Of a stretch of DNA of 33,391 nucleotides, positions 30,809 through 33,391 are shown piece after piece (the stretch's first letter is position 1; each line of letters begins with the position of its first letter). The notes below the pieces were generated by a model. The model made no database searches. It was not told the origin of the DNA and was given only the letters and a program-made list of their open reading frames with translations. Both the position numbers and the translations under genes were made by a program. The DNA lies in NCBI GenBank assembly GCA_002400405.1, contig DHFM01000018.1, positions 1 through 33,391 on the forward strand, given 5' to 3'. This DNA is from Candidatus Moranbacteria bacterium UBA4824. GTDB lineage: Bacteria; Patescibacteriota; Minisyncoccia; Moranbacterales; UBA2206.

Positions 30809-32227
30809 CTAAAAATTCGCTTCGTAATATGTGCTCACAGATTTACCTTCTTGATGAATAAGCCCCGTATCTTTCATTTTTCGCAAATCATAATTAATAG
30901 TCTGCAAAGGAGTATCTGGCAATATTTTTTCTACATCTTTCCGATTTATCTTTTGATTTTCCAAAAGATACTCCCAGATTTTGATCTGGCGCTCGTTCAA
31001 TTGACTCAATTTCTCGCCTGGCAAAATTACCTTAAAGCTATTTGATGAATTTTTAAAAATTGGTGGCAATAATCCCCACTCTGACATCAATGTAAAAACT
31101 ATATCGATACCCCGACCATATTCTTCAAGATAGTCCATTTCATTAAGGCGAGCTGCTATGATTCGATTACGGCTTTCTTGTGCATCCTTAATATTTTCCA
31201 CTGTTACACCTGGAGGCAAGTTCCCTGGATTAAATACTTCTATACGATCATCAAAAATGTTAACTTGTGTATACGTTTCTGTGATACGATAATCCCTGTG
31301 AATAACAGCATTAGCCAAAATTTCACGAACTGCTTTTTCTGGATATTCATATCGCTCAACTCGCTTAGCGCCTACAATTTCAGCACTATTTTTAATATTG
31401 CGCAATACAAAAGACTCCATTAAATCAATCTGCTCATCTAGTGTACCAACAACATCTGCTTTATCAATAATATCACTCGCTACTCCTGATCCCTTGAATC
31501 TGACACATCTAATTTTATAACGTTCGAACTGAAGAGTGTTTTGCGGATTTTGATTTGCGAAAATAAGATAGCCTGCAATTGTTGGGCGTAAAACGTTTTT
31601 GCATTCACGTGCCACACCGATATTTTTAAGAAGCGCATCATCAACACTATCAAAAATACGTCCAATCTTTTTTGCACTTTTTTTGAGAAAATCTTCAATT
31701 TTTGTAATCGATAAATCTTCTTTGATTAGATTATCCGCACACTTTCCATCAAAATCATCTCCCTGCGCATTACGTACATAGTTTTTCATTTCCTCTTCGG
31801 TCATTTTCCTATCAGTGTTGCCATCGCGAACATAAGCTCCATTCGGAAACCCTAATTCTTTTATATAGTAAGGTCGCAAATGATTTTCACATTTAGGAAC
31901 ATGGATTGCTAGAATAGTTTTTTTATTTATTTCTAGCAAAAAATAATCCAGCCTCAAAAGCACATTCATATCCTCAGCGGAAAGACTAGTCATTTTTTCT
32001 TGCAAATCCGCTGTTTCACTCACGCCCACAACTTCTAATGTTTTATCTACTTTTTCCTCAACACCAAAGACAATTATCCCGCCTTCCGCATTACCAAAAG
32101 CAGATAGGGTTTTTCGGGATTCTTTCTTAGGAAATCCACCTTTGGCTCTTTTAAATTCTACAAGATTAGTTTCAGAATTCAATTCTAGTGCCTTTTTTAT
32201 TTCTTTTATAACTTGTTCTTCATTCAT
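30809..32227 (-). CDS. AlbA_2 (Schlafen-like) / HATPase / winged-helix protein, copy 1
   Basis: The 472-aa protein has an AlbA_2 domain at the N-terminus (ETNLVEFKRAKGGFPKKESR, then AEGGIIVFGV, about 18-56). A GHKL-type ATPase segment follows (REILANAVIHRDYRI, then FNPGNLPPGV and a GRGIDIVF loop). The C-terminal winged helix is around LNERQIKIWEYL and GLIHQEGKS. Proteins of this layout are annotated as ATP-dependent or transcriptional regulators and are frequent in defence islands. It starts 4 bp after radC and is probably part of an abrB-like/radC/AlbA_2 operon. It shares only the domain plan with the copy between hsdS and hsdR. Confidence 0.88.
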   Translation of the reverse strand: MNEEQVIKEIKKALELNSETNLVEFKRAKGGFPKKESRKTLSAFGNAEGGIIVFGVEEKVDKTLEVVGVSETADLQEKMTSLSAEDMNVLLRLDYFLLEINKKTILAIHVPKCENHLRPYYIKELGFPNGAYVRDGNTDRKMTEEEMKNYVRNAQGDDFDGKCADNLIKEDLSITKIEDFLKKSAKKIGRIFDSVDDALLKNIGVARECKNVLRPTIAGYLIFANQNPQNTLQFERYKIRCVRFKGSGVASDIIDKADVVGTLDEQIDLMESFVLRNIKNSAEIVGAKRVERYEYPEKAVREILANAVIHRDYRITETYTQVNIFDDRIEVFNPGNLPPGVTVENIKDAQESRNRIIAARLNEMDYLEEYGRGIDIVFTLMSEWGLLPPIFKNSSNSFKVILPGEKLSQLNERQIKIWEYLLENQKINRKDVEKILPDTPLQTINYDLRKMKDTGLIHQEGKSVSTYYEANF

Positions 32228-32231
32228 AATT

Positions 32232-32897
32232 TTATATAAAATTTTTATTCTTCAAGCTCATAAAGCCATTTTTCGTCACAATCACATGATCCACCACTTC
32301 AATGCCTAAGATTTTCCCCACTTCTTTAAGTCTTTTTGTCACTTCCAAATCATCATCCGACGGTTCACAATCGCCCGACGGATGATTGTGGGCAATCAGA
32401 ATTGAAGCTGCCAAGTGATCAATAGCGGATTTGAAAACTTCGCGCGGATGAATGAGGCTGGCATTCAAGGTGCCAATGGAAATAGTTTCTTTGCTCAAAA
32501 GCTGATTGCGCGCATTCAAATAGAGTGCCACAAAATGTTCTTTTTTAGCGGTGCGGAGTTCCTGCAACTGCGCCACGGCGTCTTTGGCGCAAGCGATCAT
32601 TGGCAAATTGTTGTCCTCTACTTCCAAAGCGCGCTTGGTGAGTTCAAAAGATGCTAAAAGCTGGCACGCCTTGGCTGGGCCGATGCCTTTTATTTTTGAG
32701 ATTTCTGCAAAGTCCAAGGCTAATAATTTTTTGGTCGGAAACTTTTTCAAGATTTCCTTGGAAACTTGCAAAACATCTTTCCCGGCCACACCAGTGCGAA
32801 TCAAAATCGCCATCAATTCATAATCCTTGAGGCTAGTTGATCCTTTCTCTATCAACTTCTCTCTTGGCATTTCATGTTTGGAAATGTTTTTGATCAT
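32232..32897 (-). CDS. radC: RadC/JAB-domain protein
   Basis: The 221-aa protein has an N-terminal helix-hairpin-helix (IKGIGPAKACQL, about 69-80) and a MPN/JAMM metal-binding domain with H170-N-H-P-S-G-D and a second acidic residue. RadC was linked to repair, but this is doubtful; members are often found on mobile and defence loci, and the JAMM fold suggests a peptidase or nuclease. It begins 3 bp after the AbrB-like gene and ends 4 bp before the AlbA_2 gene, so the three are co-transcribed. A GGAGG lies about 15 nt upstream of the start. Confidence 0.94.
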   Translation of the reverse strand: MIKNISKHEMPREKLIEKGSTSLKDYELMAILIRTGVAGKDVLQVSKEILKKFPTKKLLALDFAEISKIKGIGPAKACQLLASFELTKRALEVEDNNLPMIACAKDAVAQLQELRTAKKEHFVALYLNARNQLLSKETISIGTLNASLIHPREVFKSAIDHLAASILIAHNHPSGDCEPSDDDLEVTKRLKEVGKILGIEVVDHVIVTKNGFMSLKNKNFI

Positions 32898-32900
32898 TTT

Positions 32901-33083
32901 CTATTTCTTATTCCTCCAATCCCTCACCACCAATCCCCCAGCAATTCTTTTCACTACTACTTTTTGCTTTTCCCGCCAGCCGAGTTCGCGTATCATTTCT
33001 ATTGGCAAAGTAACGGCGATTGATTGTTTGCCAACTTTCGTTAGCTTTCGAATGTTATCATCTCCTCTTTTTCTTGTAGGCAT
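32901..33083 (-). CDS. AbrB/MazE-like (SpoVT-AbrB) DNA-binding protein
   Basis: The 60-aa protein has the swapped-hairpin AbrB domain: KLTKVGKQSIAVTLPIEMIRELGW followed by KVVVKRIAGGLVVR (first part about residues 13-36). Such proteins are antitoxins or small transcription regulators. No toxin gene adjoins it; the partner position is taken by radC. It probably autoregulates the abrB-radC-AlbA_2 transcript, and an 8-bp inverted repeat with a TATATT-like core lies just upstream at 33104-33129. Confidence 0.85.
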   Translation of the reverse strand: MPTRKRGDDNIRKLTKVGKQSIAVTLPIEMIRELGWREKQKVVVKRIAGGLVVRDWRNKK

Positions 33084-33103
33084 AATTTTTATGTTAGAAA
33101 TTT

Positions 33104-33129
33104 TATGTAAGTAATATATTCCTTACATA
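33104..33129. promoter_or_regulatory. Candidate operator/promoter of the AbrB-like gene
   Basis: TATGTAAG (33104-33111) and CTTACATA (33122-33129) form an 8-bp inverted repeat around TAATATATTC, 21 bp upstream of the start codon. The spacing and symmetry suit autoregulation by the encoded DNA-binding protein. Confidence 0.45.
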
Positions 33130-33166
33130 CCAATTTTACCACCATCCCCCCAACAATTCAAGGCAA

Positions 33167-33244
33167 CTAGTTTTCTGCTGAAATTCCCAATTCACCACTC
33201 ACCCCAATCACATCAGAATTTATTTTATAATTGGCACTACTCAT
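33167..33244 (-). pseudogene. 25-codon remnant resembling pilin-associated 'SSANYKI' proteins
   Basis: On minus an ATG-to-TAG frame reads SSANYKINSDVIGVSGELGI. This resembles the opening of extracellular proteins of CPR bacteria in which SSxNYxIxSD is a common start. It has no Shine-Dalgarno and is too short to be a complete gene, so it is probably a fragment or chance. The rest of the gap 33084-33295 holds only the operator-like repeat and the gyrB terminator. Confidence 0.3.
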
Positions 33245-33247
33245 TGC

Positions 33248-33270
33248 AAAAACCGCCCTTGCGGACGGTT
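33248..33270 (-). terminator. Intrinsic terminator of gyrB
   Basis: On minus, AACCGTCC/GGGCGGTT pairs over 8 bp (one G-U) with a GCAA tetraloop and runs into TTTTT. It lies 25 bp after the gyrB stop. Confidence 0.85.
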
Positions 33271-33295
33271 AAAGAGAGAAATGATTTATATAAAA

Positions 33296-33391
33296 TTACA
33301 CATCCAAATTCTTCACACTCTTGGCATGAGTTTGGATAAAGCGTCGACGTGGTTCAACTTCAGAGCCCATCAAAACATCAAACATTTTGTC
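33296..33391 (-). CDS. gyrB: DNA gyrase subunit B, C-terminal end (partial)
   Basis: The visible 31 residues, DKMFDVLMGSEVEPRRRFIQ then THAKSVKNLDV, match the conserved end of GyrB (FDVLMG-x-x-VEPRR-x-FI). The gene runs off the right edge. Gyrase introduces negative supercoils; GyrB carries the ATPase and TOPRIM domains, which are outside this window. The stop is TAA at 33296-33298, followed by a good terminator. ParE has a similar C-terminus, so GyrB rather than ParE is likely but not certain from this fragment. Confidence 0.88.
   Translation of the reverse strand, partial: DKMFDVLMGSEVEPRRRFIQTHAKSVKNLDV

Overview
The window is AT-rich and uses TGA as an ordinary stop (for example at the end of pilN). 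Several features together point to a small-genome member of the Candidate Phyla Radiation (Patescibacteria, most like Parcubacteria/Moranbacteria): a type IV pilus operon ordered pilB-pilC-pilins-pilM-pilN-pilO, RpoD with a lysine-rich N-terminal tail, compact DnaG, UppP, a PIF1-like helicase, and most genes lacking a Shine-Dalgarno sequence. The taxonomic placement is inference.

Layout. (1) 84-10960, all on minus: a histidine kinase and CheY-like regulator lead directly into a type IV pilus operon (pilB, pilC, three prepilin-like proteins, pilM, pilN, pilO and a small membrane protein), closed by a terminator at 84-110. No pilT, pilD or major pilin is present here. (2) 11016-14640: uppP, two widespread palindromic repeats, a small secreted protein, and two plus-strand envelope genes (PD40/TolB-like and lysozyme-like). 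Two divergent promoters overlap in their -35 boxes. (3) 14639-16262: an accessory region of very small genes, some too short for routine gene calling. Two loci here share one architecture: a consensus promoter, a 31-32 codon ORF beginning at or near +1, a conserved RNA fold in which an upstream stem competes with a terminator hairpin, an inverted repeat, a strong Shine-Dalgarno and a small gene. The distance from -10 box to gene start is exactly 274 nt in both. This is the best candidate for an undescribed system. One of the small genes carries a frameshift in a U8 run. (4) 16263-21138: rpoD, dnaG (with a palindromic repeat inserted in frame) and a PIF1-like helicase, with a MITE-like element between rpoD and dnaG. 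(5) 21239-33083: a defence island on minus: AbrB-like regulator, RadC, AlbA_2/ATPase protein, a decayed stretch, hsdM, GIY-YIG protein, PIN-like protein, hsdS, a second AlbA_2/ATPase protein and hsdR. (6) 33296-33391: the 3' end of gyrB.

How it works together. Region 1 encodes the cytoplasmic motor (PilB), inner-membrane platform (PilC, PilM/N/O) and pilus-tip type proteins, possibly regulated by the linked two-component pair. Region 5 is a type I restriction-modification system with two extra nuclease-like proteins between hsdM and hsdS. HsdS contains three copies of a 12-bp repeat in its central spacer, a known way of changing recognition-site spacing in this family.

A recurring theme is hairpin-forming intergenic elements of about 80-146 bp, many built from a short word repeated directly and inverted. 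They sit between pil genes, after rpoD and before rpoD, and two have entered coding sequence (pilX leader, dnaG).
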